A stretch of DNA of 64,000 nt from positions 62,001 through 126,000 of the forward strand of contig JAANBB010000013.1 in NCBI GenBank assembly GCA_014621425.1, given 5' to 3'. The DNA is from Cylindrodendrum hubeiense (taxonomy: Eukaryota > Ascomycota > Sordariomycetes > Hypocreales > Nectriaceae). Below the pieces are notes generated by a model, which was not told the origin of the DNA, did no database searches, and saw nothing but the letters and a program-made list of their open reading frames with translations. Each line of letters begins with the position of its first letter. Within the stretch, counting starts at the first letter, position 1. Positions 10,892 to 21,327 of the stretch are shown in pieces. A program made the position numbers and the translations under genes.

Positions 10892-11738
10892 GAATAACCG
10901 GTGACGAAAGAGATGTCCAAACCTTCATCGGTCGCTTGGCGTTACTCATAAATCAGCATAAATCAGAAATTGCTCATTCCTTCAGTATTAATACAATATG
11001 AGATTCATGTAGATTACTCCTCCCCCCACTCCCATGACCATTTCTACGGACCGCCCCTTGTATAAATCTAAATCCTGTATTCACTACTGCCCATTCCAAA
11101 ATATGTGTTTCAATGTTGTAAAATTAAAAAATTAAATCAGAGCTCTTAATAGTCTATTACACAATGAACCAAAGGCAAATATGAGCTCATTGATACCGTT
11201 CGAAAAGCAAACCCGAAGACTACTAGTGTCGACTTTCCAGAGCCCTAATGAATATGGCTGTATTTATTGACTAGGTACCGGCGGTGATTCAGGCCTAGTA
11301 TCCAGGATATGAGTGTAGCCACTACCTTGCCAAGGTCCTGACTGGTAGTACAAATTCCAACGGACGCTTGCCTATTTGATGGCCAAGGGAGAACAAAGAT
11401 AACCCGATATTCGACAATTTTCCTGTAATTAAACTTTGTTACTTCACTATGAAAATCGCATGGATGTTGAATCATTTTAGATTATCGTATACTACGTGTA
11501 CAATATCGGAATTGCCTGGATATCCGCTGACGGATACCGGGCACGAAATCATAGGTCATATAGGCTACTTAATAGTTGGGTGGAAAAGGAAGAAGGACCG
11601 CAATCTCGGCTCGAGTGGAGGAATATTAGTCTTACACGTGATACGGACTGCGTGTCCGAGTCACGGGTTAGTCTGAGCCAGGCGGTCGGCTCCGGCCAAA
11701 GCCAGCTACACTATACCTAGATTCCTTTAGCTGTAGAC
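10892..11738. other. Intergenic, no gene recognised
   Basis: AT-rich just after the preceding gene, then ordinary composition. Only short motif-less frames are present. Confidence 0.4.
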
Positions 11739-11936
11739 ACCAGCCTAGCACATCGTCTTGCCCCAAGGGGATTCTGTGGACATCTAGGTATCTTTGCGAC
11801 GTTAATAATACAATAACAACAACGACGACGACGACGAAGAAACCAGTCTAGCACGTCGTCTTGCTCCATAAGCGATTATGTGGGCATCTAGATGCCCTCA
11901 CGACGGTAATTATACAACAATAACAATAACACATTC
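11739..11936. repeat. 103-bp imperfect tandem duplication with trinucleotide tract
   Basis: The unit starting ACCAGCCTAGCACATCGTCTTG at 11739 recurs at 11842 as ACCAGTCTAGCACGTCGTCTTG and stays alignable for most of its length, each copy ending in an AAC/ACG-rich trinucleotide tract (11804-11839 and about 11915-11936). It looks like a simple local duplication. No open frame runs through both units. Confidence 0.65.
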
Positions 11937-12439
11937 GATTTGAAGCTTGGCCAGCAATCCCAAATTGACGGTGTGTTGGGGTTCTCTAGTCTCACGGTAT
12001 GGAATGCCTGTAGAGGTATTCCTAGCAGATGTGTCAGCTAGGATGTAAGCCCATTTGAGCCGGACTGTCTATTAGAGGCTGTTCTGACCGGTATTGAGGT
12101 CATTGGGTAAGGTCAATTAGTCAGTCATTGAGCTGTAGGGTAGGGTCGAGAGATTATGGTCGGATACATCCGTATTCTCGACCTTCAAGAGTTGTCATGG
12201 GCGTTCAGCAGCCAGATTTTCTAGCAGGCTCAATTTACGTTCCCTTTGCCTATCTTTGCGGCATTATATTACAACTGGTTTGATCAGATGATGCTCGTTG
12301 ATAGCATCGGTCACCGTGGTCTATTTTGTTCACCACGGGAGTTTTTTACCTACGCCTTAACCGAGATTGCGGACGCATCGCCATTGTGCCGGTATCACCA
12401 CAGTCACAGCACCTGCTTTTGGTGGGTGGGTTGTTGAAT
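11937..12439. other. Intergenic, no gene recognised
   Basis: It may contain further unrecognisable parts of the GH3 relic that follows. No motif could be supported. Confidence 0.35.
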
Positions 12440-12790
12440 CTCTGACCGTCTCTTGTGCCCGTCCCACACAAAATAGAGAGCAAGACCCGATCACAGCATA
12501 TTATCGAGTGGAAAACACGCGAACCAAGGCTGGTAGGTCAATGATCCAGTTCTATGTCGAGTTCCCCCAGATTTCTCTTGGCAACATTCGTCCAACTAAG
12601 TAGCTTAAAACATTTACAAGGGAGACTTTGGAAGCTGATGAAGCCAAGGATATATCTCCGGCACTTAACAAGTAGGTATGCAGTTTTAATGATGCAGTGG
12701 ATAAGTGCTGGCTCGTTGCCCCAGGTGTGTATACAGTATATGTTGGTCAGACAACAGAGTGTACTGACGGCATTATGAATGTTTCAGTTA
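12440..12790 (+). pseudogene. Relic of a GH3 beta-glucosidase C-terminus
   Basis: The plus strand from 12487 reads YRVENTRTKAGRSMIQFYV, which matches the pattern of the fibronectin-III-like C-terminal domain of GH3 glycosidases (V.NTG..AG..V.QLYV). After a TAG at the place of the usual Gln before L-K-x-F, the pattern goes on (LKTFTRETLEADEAKDI). A frame further on gives a W..APGVYTVYVGQ-like segment to about 12760, also typical of the end of that domain. The catalytic domains are absent. I infer a decayed fragment; the stop is consistent with a single C-to-T change. Confidence 0.45.
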
Positions 12791-13010
12791 TGAAGTCAGG
12801 GTTCACTAGGAACGGCTTATAGTTGAAGTAAGAGGTAGCTCGAATAGCTATTTTAATTTTACACAAAATAACAAAAATGTAGAAACTGGAGAAGAGAAAA
12901 AGCGTGTCCATTCCATTATTCTGGTCGGGGTTGTGCGCTTCAAGTACGGACCTCTGAGCTAACTTCTGGCCCGGACTTTATTAAAACACCAGACTGTTGG
13001 TATGCTGGCA

Positions 13011-14004
13011 CTAGTGATGGTGCTTGGCCATAACTCCAGCATGAATACCACCATTCATTCTGGCCCTCAGTGCTGGGAATTCGGTGTTGTCGATAATCCT
13101 CTGGGTGAGGTTAAAGAGCTGAGCTGCAGTCGCCGCTTCCGTACCCTTGCTCCAGCCAAGTTCTGTAGGCAATCTCTCCTCTTCTGTTTTGAGTAAAGAG
13201 ACAATTGATTAGTATTTTGGCACTTGAAAGGGAATATGAACTGTCTTACCGAACATCATCCTCACTCGCTCCAGAGGTACAGTTCCGGTTTCGAAGTCAC
13301 CAAGGGCCAGGATGTAAGCGCCCGTCTCTCCAAAGCTGATCGACTCGGCTGTAGCATTGAGATAGTATTCCGGGTTGGTGCGGCTCGATGATAGCACACG
13401 GCCCATGCGAGCGGCGGCGGCTGACTTCACGTCGACGGTGTCGGTTTGGAAGTATGTCAGGGTCTCTTCGTAAACAGTTGTGTTGAAGACCTGAGAGTCA
13501 TCCCAGTAGGCATCTGCACGGCTACAGTCCGAGTCAAACAGAGATTAGCGCGATCCGAATGCATGTACACTGCGTTGGTAAATACCTCAAGCTACCGTCA
13601 TGTTCGAGAAGGTTATGGCGGTTGAGATGATCCAAATCAAAAGTTGTTTGATTAGGGTAGGGGTTCGTGAGAACAGCGGGGTCGAACATGATGTCGGAAA
13701 AGTCCGGGTCCAAGTTCAGGCCATCCTTGAACGCAGCACGCGCAATGGTTTTGCTAATGTTCTTGCCGTCGCGCGGCAGAAAGCCGTGGTTCGCAAGGAC
13801 ATTGAGCATAGGACAAGGGCTCCTCACTGCCAATTCGTGTCAGCAAACGAGGTCTCGTTAAGTAAATATCGGTAGTCTTCTCATACCTTCGCCTTCCTTA
13901 GGAGCCGCCCATGTTCCCTCTGGGAGCGCGTGGGGGGCACACGGGCGCGAGGCAGAAGCTGTGCCAAGAGCGCCGAGACCAAGGACAAGAATTCTTGAAT
14001 GCAT
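13011..14004 (-). CDS. Secreted heme-thiolate peroxidase (chloroperoxidase family)
   Basis: Four exons on the minus strand (14004-13887, 13826-13586, 13521-13250, 13183-13011) join in frame to about 267 residues, within the size range of short chloroperoxidase/peroxygenase proteins. The N-terminus (MHSRILVLGLGALGTASA) is a signal peptide. The proximal heme ligand motif PCP is at residues 43-45 (Cys44), followed by the family block LNVLANHGFLPRDGK, and the acid-base motif EHD is at 114-116 in LLEHDGSLSRAD. EHD, rather than EGD, groups it with chloroperoxidase-like rather than classic peroxygenase active sites. It would use H2O2 to halogenate or oxygenate organic substrates outside the cell; the substrate is unknown. 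Every intron shows GT..AG, and the joins restore family motifs exactly. The C-terminus ends in three His. Confidence 0.9.
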
Positions 14005-16246
14005 CTTGATTAAAATTGATTCCTAAGAGCCTTGAAGGTTGTGCCAAATGGGGTGTGGATGAAGGCTAACTGGTGAAAGGATATGGGCTACCTCAAGTGG
14101 TCTGTAGAATATATATTAAGCAGTGGCACTGGAGACCATTTTACGTTGTTGAGTCCAAGTCCACTAGCTTACTCTATCATGAAGAACAAGCAACAAGGGT
14201 TAGATTAGTTCCCAAGAGAATGATCCACATAGTAAGCGATCCTGCAACAGACCAACCAGTACAGGGCGATTCGTAATATAGAATAACTTGAAGTAGGATG
14301 CCATATGTGTGCACAGGTCACCTTCGTAGCTTCTAGGCCATCCTCCAATCGTTCAGGATCTGATTGCAGCCACTAGTGAGCCACTAGTGCTTACATCATC
14401 AACACCCCGGATTTCTGCCATGGGCTTGGCGACTAAGCGAAGATTTCCAGGCCGCCTGGATGCACTTTCAAAAACTGAATCGTACGGTGTGTTTGTAGCT
14501 GTGTTACCTGCTTATGACGTTGTAAATGAGATAATGTAGCTGTGCCCGGTGCTGCGACATGATGCTTGATTTCCCACGATGTCTTCTGAATCTTGACTGT
14601 TCATTCCAATGTATTACATAATATATCCACCTGGACTGGGTTTGAAACTTACGTGGAATGCTCCGTTTCTGAATAGCTCATTTACGTCAGGTAGGCCATC
14701 AAGCCCAAAGAAATTATATTATTCCTATAATTATGCAGTAAAGGCAGATTAAGATTTCATCTACAGAATTGGATCTCTTGAAGTTAAGTCTATTTTATCG
14801 TGCCGTCAAAAATATATTAAATACTGACTGAAGGACTCTTCAGCGTCTCCAGAGAAGTCTCCAATCTCATCCATTGATCTCCTCATTCGACCGCCTAACC
14901 CAGCCAGTCTAATATCGTTCGCAGCCATTCTCAGCCACTACCATTTAAAAATAAGCCCCCTACAGTAATGCAATACTCATTTTCTCCTGCATGACCAGCT
15001 TGAGTCCCCAGAACCCAATGGCGTAGTTGTTCAGATTGCGAGATGTTGCCTACGGCACCTTCACAGTACTCTACACTCACACGACTGTACAATTGCTTGA
15101 CACACTACCACTCGCAACCTCAAGAACCTTAACGCATTATTCCATGTAATGTTGTGCATTAAATAATTCAAACCAGTCCAGTGATGACAGTGGCATGGGC
15201 AGAAACGCTCACAATGCAACACCAACCCCAAAGCAGCATAATTAGACTTTGATTTCCAGGGACTGCAAAAACAACCACATCAGCCAAGCGAGTAGTTGCC
15301 AATGTGAGTGTAGGGAGTGTGAGTGTGGAAGGAAGGAGGTAACCAAGGAATTGGGGTGGAATTGGGAATTAAGAGCTGGGCTGGAGCCCAAGAAAGTAAA
15401 CCAAATCGCGGTCACCACCAGGGCTCTGAAAGTTTGACGAAATTCCCTGTGAATGAGAGAATCCACGGAGTAGCAACGCCTTAAATACCCCTGGTAGCTT
15501 GCATGGCTCATTTGCCATTCCGCCAGCTGGTCAAAACCACCCAACACGGTAGCGTGCATGACTTGTTTACCACAAGCTATGAGTAAAAACAGTCAGAACA
15601 AAATTGATTGACTTAGTAATCGAGTCCTTCTTTAAGGTATTATGTCATGACCTAGACAAGAGAGAACAGGCATGTCGAGCCCTCAGTGGTATAATAGGCT
15701 ATCCATTCCAGGAATTGCTATCAATGCCGTATCCTTTTCTCCCCTTCGTGTCTCCCCTGGTGTCTCCCCTAGTATCACAGATTGAACGGATCCTACCACT
15801 CAAGGTCGGGCACTGGATGAATCGGCGGGCAGCCACGACTCCGTTTCTAGAATGGGGAGGCTTCGCCACATTCACATCACATAATATGGCTTACGTTATG
15901 GGCTAGAGGCTAGTCCACAATGGCCTCCGCGACCCACCGCGCACCGCAGGGTCTTGCATGTCTCTGGTAACTTTGCTAAATCCTTGCTCGGCATAGCCTC
16001 GCCAATACTGAAACCTTGGTGAGAAGCTAGCCCGAGCGGCAAGAATGACATGGCCTCGCTCATGCCGAAAGCTTGGTCCTTGGTAGGCAATCAAGGCATT
16101 CAAGGCAGTTAACAGACCGGGCGCCAAGATGGTTGCAGCCTGACTTGGGTTACCCTGGAAGTGGACCTGATCTCAGAATGCTCGTGCTGCGCCAATGGTT
16201 TTCGATTGGTCGTCGCTTGACTGCGCCTCAGATAAGCCCAGATTGA
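14005..16246. other. Intergenic, no gene recognised
   Basis: Over two kilobases with only short, overlapping frames on both strands. The first part includes the peroxidase promoter (minus strand). I see no transposon ends or RNA gene. Confidence 0.45.
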
Positions 16247-16372
16247 GGTGGCAGGGAATGTACTACGTAGTAGGCCTCAAGCCGTTTTCAGCGTCCATTG
16301 GCGCGCCGTCTCGAACGAGACTAAACTGCGGTGGCAGGGCACGTACTACGTAGTGCGCCTCGAGCCGTTTTC
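16247..16372. repeat. Pair of 43-bp direct repeats with a TACGTA palindrome
   Basis: Copies at 16247-16289 and 16330-16372 start GGTGGCAGGG, hold TACTACGTAGT in the centre and end GCCGTTTTC; they differ at only a few places. The 40 bp between them contain the palindrome GTCTCG-AA-CGAGAC at 16308-16321. They lie 260-385 bases before the start codon at 16631, where upstream activating sites would be expected. Confidence 0.7.
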
Positions 16373-16497
16373 TCCACTTCCGGGTTAAGTCCAGCGCCGA
16401 TCGGCAGGCTGTCTCGAGCAAGGTGACCTACCCCAATTGAGTATCATGGAGCGCTTGCATCGCCTCATTATGTCATGGCTTCCAAGCTGCGATGCAT

Positions 16498-16505
16498 TAT
16501 ATAAA
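16498..16505 (+). promoter_or_regulatory. TATA box of tubby/LURP-like gene
   Basis: TATATAAA lies 126 bases upstream of the ATG at 16631, followed by a pyrimidine/A-rich leader. Confidence 0.6.
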
Positions 16506-16630
16506 CAAAGACTGCACGATCGCTCAATGGCGTAACGTTAAAGACAAGAAAATATCAATACAATCAAGCAAGACACCTTTATCACAACGCGCAACAGTAA
16601 ACCCCATTTCCCTACGCCAAGAATAAAACG

Positions 16631-17521
16631 ATGTCTTCGTCCTCGGAAAAGCCGCAATCACGCCTCGTCAAGACGAGCTCTACGCCGTCAATAAACTCAG
16701 AGTTCGACTCTCCACCTGCCTACGATGACGCGGCCCCTGCCTATGAGGCCGCTGCTGGCAGCTATCCCGCAAGCGGTTCCACGTCAACGAACACCTTTAC
16801 TGCGACCAGTCAATTCCAGGTCCAAGCTATAGGATATGACCTAGATCAGGCGCTTACCGGCATGACGCTGGAAAACATTCCCGTCTACAATGTGGGCACC
16901 GGGGAAATAGATTACACCTCTATTCGACTCAAGCGAAATTCCAACTCTTGCGCTCTCGTCCGTGGTTGCAACCCGAATGGCACGCCTCTGATTGCAACCG
17001 TCTACCGCTGGGGTCCGCTGAGACATCCCAGAATGAGAATTCTACCTCCCAACACTTCCATCTCGGTCGAAGAGGCCATCAATACCGATCAAGACAAGGT
17101 GGAGTGTGAGCTAGTCGAAGTCCGGAACCGCTCTATAATCTCACGCACGCAGAGAATGGAAACGTCTTTCGGCACATTCGAGTGGCGGTACGGCAGCCGC
17201 ACTGAGCGCAGGGACGCTTACGATGCAGCTTCGCTCATGATCATGGAAAGGACTGATCCCGTTTCATCCGCGGGTGGGAAGTCGGATAAGAAGCCTGTTC
17301 GCGTTGCGCAGTTGGTACGCAACGACGAGTTTCGGACTCCTGGCACGATCAAGTACATGGGCGGCAACGGGGGCAGGCTGATGATGAATCTGGATATGTG
17401 GCTAGATGAAAAGAAAGCCAGTGCTAAAGATGTCGAGGCCTTTGTGGTGGCAAGTTGCATATGTATGCTGAAGAGGGAAGCGGATCGTTTCAGAGATAAC
17501 CAGATCTCCATCGTAGTATGA
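16631..17521 (+). CDS. Tubby C-terminal/LURP-one-like protein with PPAY motif
   Basis: A single exon of 296 residues. The first 60 residues are low in complexity, Ser/Ala/Tyr-rich, and contain PPAYDD near residue 28, a PY motif of the type bound by WW-domain ubiquitin ligases (Rsp5 family). From about residue 75 the sequence follows the fungal tubby-C-terminal-like pattern: a beta-rich core (YNVGTGEIDYTSIRLKRNS, then FGTFEWRYGSRTER) and a final helix (DVEAFVVASCICMLKREADRF) corresponding to the buried hydrophobic helix of that fold. Such proteins are thought to bind phosphoinositides or act as membrane-tethered scaffolds; the cellular role here is unknown. No signal peptide. Next to the paired 43-bp repeats and a TATA box, so probably conditionally expressed. 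Confidence 0.72.
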   Translation: MSSSSEKPQSRLVKTSSTPSINSEFDSPPAYDDAAPAYEAAAGSYPASGSTSTNTFTATSQFQVQAIGYDLDQALTGMTLENIPVYNVGTGEIDYTSIRLKRNSNSCALVRGCNPNGTPLIATVYRWGPLRHPRMRILPPNTSISVEEAINTDQDKVECELVEVRNRSIISRTQRMETSFGTFEWRYGSRTERRDAYDAASLMIMERTDPVSSAGGKSDKKPVRVAQLVRNDEFRTPGTIKYMGGNGGRLMMNLDMWLDEKKASAKDVEAFVVASCICMLKREADRFRDNQISIVV

Positions 17522-17636
17522 GAATGTCGACTTCATACTACAGCCTTACTCTTGTATTATTATTTATTAGCATTTTGTTCTTAGGTTGCAGGGATATCAA
17601 CTTTATTAAACCCTCGACCTAATCTATACCACAAGT

Positions 17637-18579
17637 TCATGCCACATCCCCCTCAATCCGAGCCTTATCCAAAGGTTGAACATCGTGCCACATATAATGA
17701 AACCCAAGATACATAAAAATCAGGAGGGCAAGGTATTCCGCTAACAAGCACATCAACGCAAAGGCAACTGATGATCCTGACAGTGGGTTCCAAATTGCAG
17801 AAGGGTTCTTGACAGTAAATTCGTAAAGAAGCCCATAGGCAGCTCGGAGAGCCAAGACAGGGATGCCGACGAGAGAGAATTTCACATACTATGATTATTA
17901 TTAATTTCAACACTTGCTGAGAGTATTGTGGACGCTTACAATGAATCCATTTGGGGAGATGCGATGGTTTTGAGTATAAAGATGAAGCAGCTCCAAGGTT
18001 GTCAAAGCAAGAACGACAGTGAGCACGACATAGCCAGCTTGGGCGAGGGATTGTGCGATTGTAGCAGTCGAGACAGAGCCACTGAGGCCACCGCCAGCAA
18101 CAAGAAGAATGATTGCGGCTATAAACGCAATTCGGATGGCTTTGAGACATTTCTTCGCACGCTGGTTCTCATCTACACTTAATTTCAAACTGCGATAAAG
18201 GATTAATTAGTGGCTTAGCAGTAACAATAAGCTCAAATTCATCTTACATGATGCGAGTGATACCTATAAGCGAGAGCAGCAGAGGGATAATTCCAACATT
18301 GAGGAGAACAGTAGCGGCAATGATTAAGCCAATACTGTTTGGGCTAGAATCTCGGACAATGGTAACAATTGCACCAGCAAGCCGCACTTGATGAAAATCA
18401 GCCACAGTCGTAAGGGTATGAAAAGGAAGGCACACACAGAGAGAAAAGGTAACCAGAGGATACCACGCGAGTCGAGGCCTGCATGTCCAGTTTTTGACGA
18501 GGATGAAAACTGCAATAGGCAGAATCGGAACGAAGAAGACGAGTTGCGCAATGGCAACAGAAGTGTGAGGGTTGAGCAT
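17637..18579 (-). CDS. Seven-helix integral membrane protein (DUF7702-like)
   Basis: Exons 18579-18248, 18189-17940 and 17888-17637 join in frame to about 277 residues. The protein is almost entirely hydrophobic segments separated by short loops; I count about seven membrane spans, starting with IAQLVFFVPILPIAVFILV. The N-terminus and spacing resemble a family of fungal seven-helix proteins of unknown function (DUF7702), in the broad style of RTA1-like proteins. The last exon ends in a short soluble tail. Both introns have standard ends and the joins keep hydrophobic helices intact. It is convergent with the tubby-like gene 115 bases away. No ligand or transport function can be read from the sequence. 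Confidence 0.75.
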
Positions 18580-19260
18580 TTTGCAAGTGAAACAAAGAAG
18601 TTGGAATTAAGGTGGAAAATCTTCAGAGCTGGTGTAGAAACGCTGTTGTGGAACGGAGTAGTATTGATGAAGACCAGCGAAGAGTCGCAGTTTTATATTT
18701 CAGTTTGGACCGAAAGCTTTCCCAGATATCTTTGTTGGCATAAATTTCGGGTCGTTGAAATTCGCATAATGGCAACAAAAACGGAGTAGCGCGCCGTGTC
18801 TAAGGACAACAGCTCTGTGCCTGGCACGAGTTTAAGCCTCGGAGATGGTAGACGACAGCGATCTCTCAACCTAACGATGGCCGTTTCGCAGAATGCGACC
18901 GTATCAGGCCTAGCACCATCGCGGTGTGGACTCTTGTTTCGCGGCAACGACAAGTCATTGGTTTAAGTGCTGTGGAGACTGTCGGATATGACTTGCCGGC
19001 GGGACGCCCAGATGGATGCGTGGCGCAGAGCCGTACGCAAACGTCGTTGACTCGAGTGGTTGGTCTGTCAAGCTGCACTGCTCAACTTCGTCTCCGAATA
19101 CACAGGCAGCAGTGGGCAGGGCTGGGCGATAAAATCACCTCGTTGCCACTTCCTCGGCCCGGCTGCAGCTCATCAATCGAGCTTGGCGTCTTGAACTTGG
19201 TGCAGGGGTCTACGCGCGACCAAACAGTTCCGGGCTTAACTTTGCCGCACTCCCGCTGTA
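18580..19260. other. Divergent promoter region
   Basis: This 680-bp gap lies between the minus-strand membrane protein gene and the plus-strand regulator gene. A frame of 145 codons is open across the regulator start but has no motif and is out of frame with it. Nothing else is recognised. Confidence 0.45.
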
Positions 19261-21035
19261 ATGGTAGGTGTGGCCGGACGGTCCACTGCATGCCATACAT
19301 GCAAGCAGAGAAAGATCAAGGTAGACTTCCTCGTTACTCTCCATCTTCAAGGCGAATATAACCTATACTCATCAAGCATCATCCCGTAGTGCGCCGGGGA
19401 GAAACCTGTCTGCAGTAACTGCACCAAGTCGGGTCGCTCATGCGCAGGCTATCAGAGGAGCCACGCCTTCATCCTGTCCCAATATACCGCTTCTACCGAC
19501 ACTGGGTCTTCCAAGACTACAGCTAGGCTCACTGAAGAATTGGACCCTTCCCCTGTGCTCTTGTCACGCTGGAAAAGAACCCCCCGGGACAAAAGCCTCG
19601 TCGTTCCGCCAAAGAAGGGCAATCCCAGTCGAAGTCCCACCAACCCTTCTATCATTGTCTCCTTATCTTCTCGCCACGCTTTTCGAGACCAGCTTCTTAC
19701 TCTCTTCATCACCGACCAATGTCCATCAGACATCTTGAACCATGCTATCCCCAACCCCCACCGCAAGTGGCTCCTCCAGCTAGCTAGTGTTCCCTCGCTG
19801 TCCCCTGCTCTGGAAAATACCATCTTGGCCGTCTGTACAGCAAGACTTGGACGCCGAGATAGACACGGAGCGCTTGAGCGTCAAAGTCTGACTCTATACG
19901 CCACAGGTCTTCGCATGCTGCAGCGCGCCATCGACAATCCCACCAGTCGTTGCGATGAGCAAACACTCACTGCTTGCATGGCACTTTGTATGTATGAGTT
20001 TACCGAGTGTCCCGGGCGAACAGTCGAGGCGTACTTCAATCACTACCATGGTGCTATGGAACTCATACGGCTGCGAGGAGCAGATACTCATGCCCATGGT
20101 CTGTCGCACGGTGTCTTCCAGACCTTGAGAATGCACGCAGTAAGTTTTGAGCATACAACCCCCGCCATTAGCCCCTGACTCAAAATTCGCATTGAAACCC
20201 TGACTGGCTCTAGATTTTCCACGGTCTGCGGCAACGTCGCATGATATTCCTAGCTCAACCTGAGTGGATCGAACAGCCGTGGAACACTGTACCTAAAGTT
20301 CCTCATGATGTCCTCGTGGATCTCTTCCTACAGGTACCCGGCATTCTGAACAAGTTGGATATGTTAAATGATGGGACTCGGCCTCTGGAACATACCGCAG
20401 GGCATGAGGAGATAATCCTAGAGTGCCTCCGACTTGACGCAGACCTTAGTACTTGGTTTCTTCGATTTCACAATGCTGCAGCCGGCCCCTTGTACTGGCC
20501 AGAATTGTCGACGATGACCAGCGAAACTGATACTACCGAACTAGGCAAGTTATTTGCCGTATCATTTTGCTTTCCCGACTTCAAAGTGGCTGAGACCATG
20601 GTATTGTACTGGACCTTACGGGTTCTCCTGCATTTCCACATATGCATTATTTACCGGAAACTACTCGCTGTTCAGACACAAGCGGATACACATGACGATC
20701 CAGCGCATGACCCTTCAGGACTACGAGATGCACAGGACTACGTGCTTGCGGACAGAATCGACTCCCAATTTCGTCTTGGGGAGGCGTTTTCTTCATTGGA
20801 TCATCAAGAGGAATCATTTCAATCGCCGGCTCGTTACATATGTCAGTCTGTTGAATATTTCTGTCATAGAAGGCATAGAAACGTTGGGCCTAATACCATA
20901 TTACCCCCCTTGGTAGTTGTACGTGCAATTATTTCTCATGCACCAGGAAATTGGTTTCGAGAAGAAGCCTGGTTGAATGAAACCTTGAGCCGAATAGAAA
21001 AGATGGGGCACAACGAATTAATTGGATGTATATAA
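19261..21035 (+). CDS. Zn2Cys6 fungal transcription factor
   Basis: Exons 19261-19320, 19390-20139 and 20214-21035 join in frame to about 543 residues. The binuclear zinc cluster is split by intron 1: CHTCKQRKIK in exon 1 and CAGEKPVCSNCTKSGRSCAGY in exon 2, giving all six cysteines at the very N-terminus. The remainder fits the 'fungal-specific transcription factor domain' in its PF11951-like form (for example LENTILAVCTARLGRRD, GRTVEAYFNHYHGAMELIRLRG). It should be a nuclear DNA-binding regulator. It is convergent with the RNase T2/FAD-oxidase locus (end at 21328), so it is an obvious but untested candidate regulator of that locus. Confidence 0.88.
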
Positions 21036-21327
21036 ATATATAAATGGAAGGTTGGTTAAATGGTATTTAGACTTGGAATTGTATTTGTTAGGGAGGAACA
21101 TGATGGACCGGTAGTCCTGACCTACTATTTTTGGGCCCCCAAACCACCTCCAGAAGTACATGATCTGTGCACTCGAGGTACTCCTCCGTCGAAGAAGACT
21201 TCTAATCAAGTACCTGGGCTTACACGCTAGCATGCGAGAGTCTTGCTGGATTCCTGACTTTTAGTGTTGGAAGCCCGGTAATAGAGGAGGTCGAGATGCT
21301 GCAATACCTAATTTTCAAAGGCTAGGG
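21036..21327. other. Convergent 3' intergenic gap
   Basis: AT-rich tail-to-tail spacer that probably contains both polyadenylation regions. Composition changes abruptly to GC-rich at about 21370. Confidence 0.45.

Noticed and set aside
15242..16127. Several 60-105 residue frames on both strands
   Set aside because: They overlap each other, have no family motif and show no splice continuity; more likely chance.
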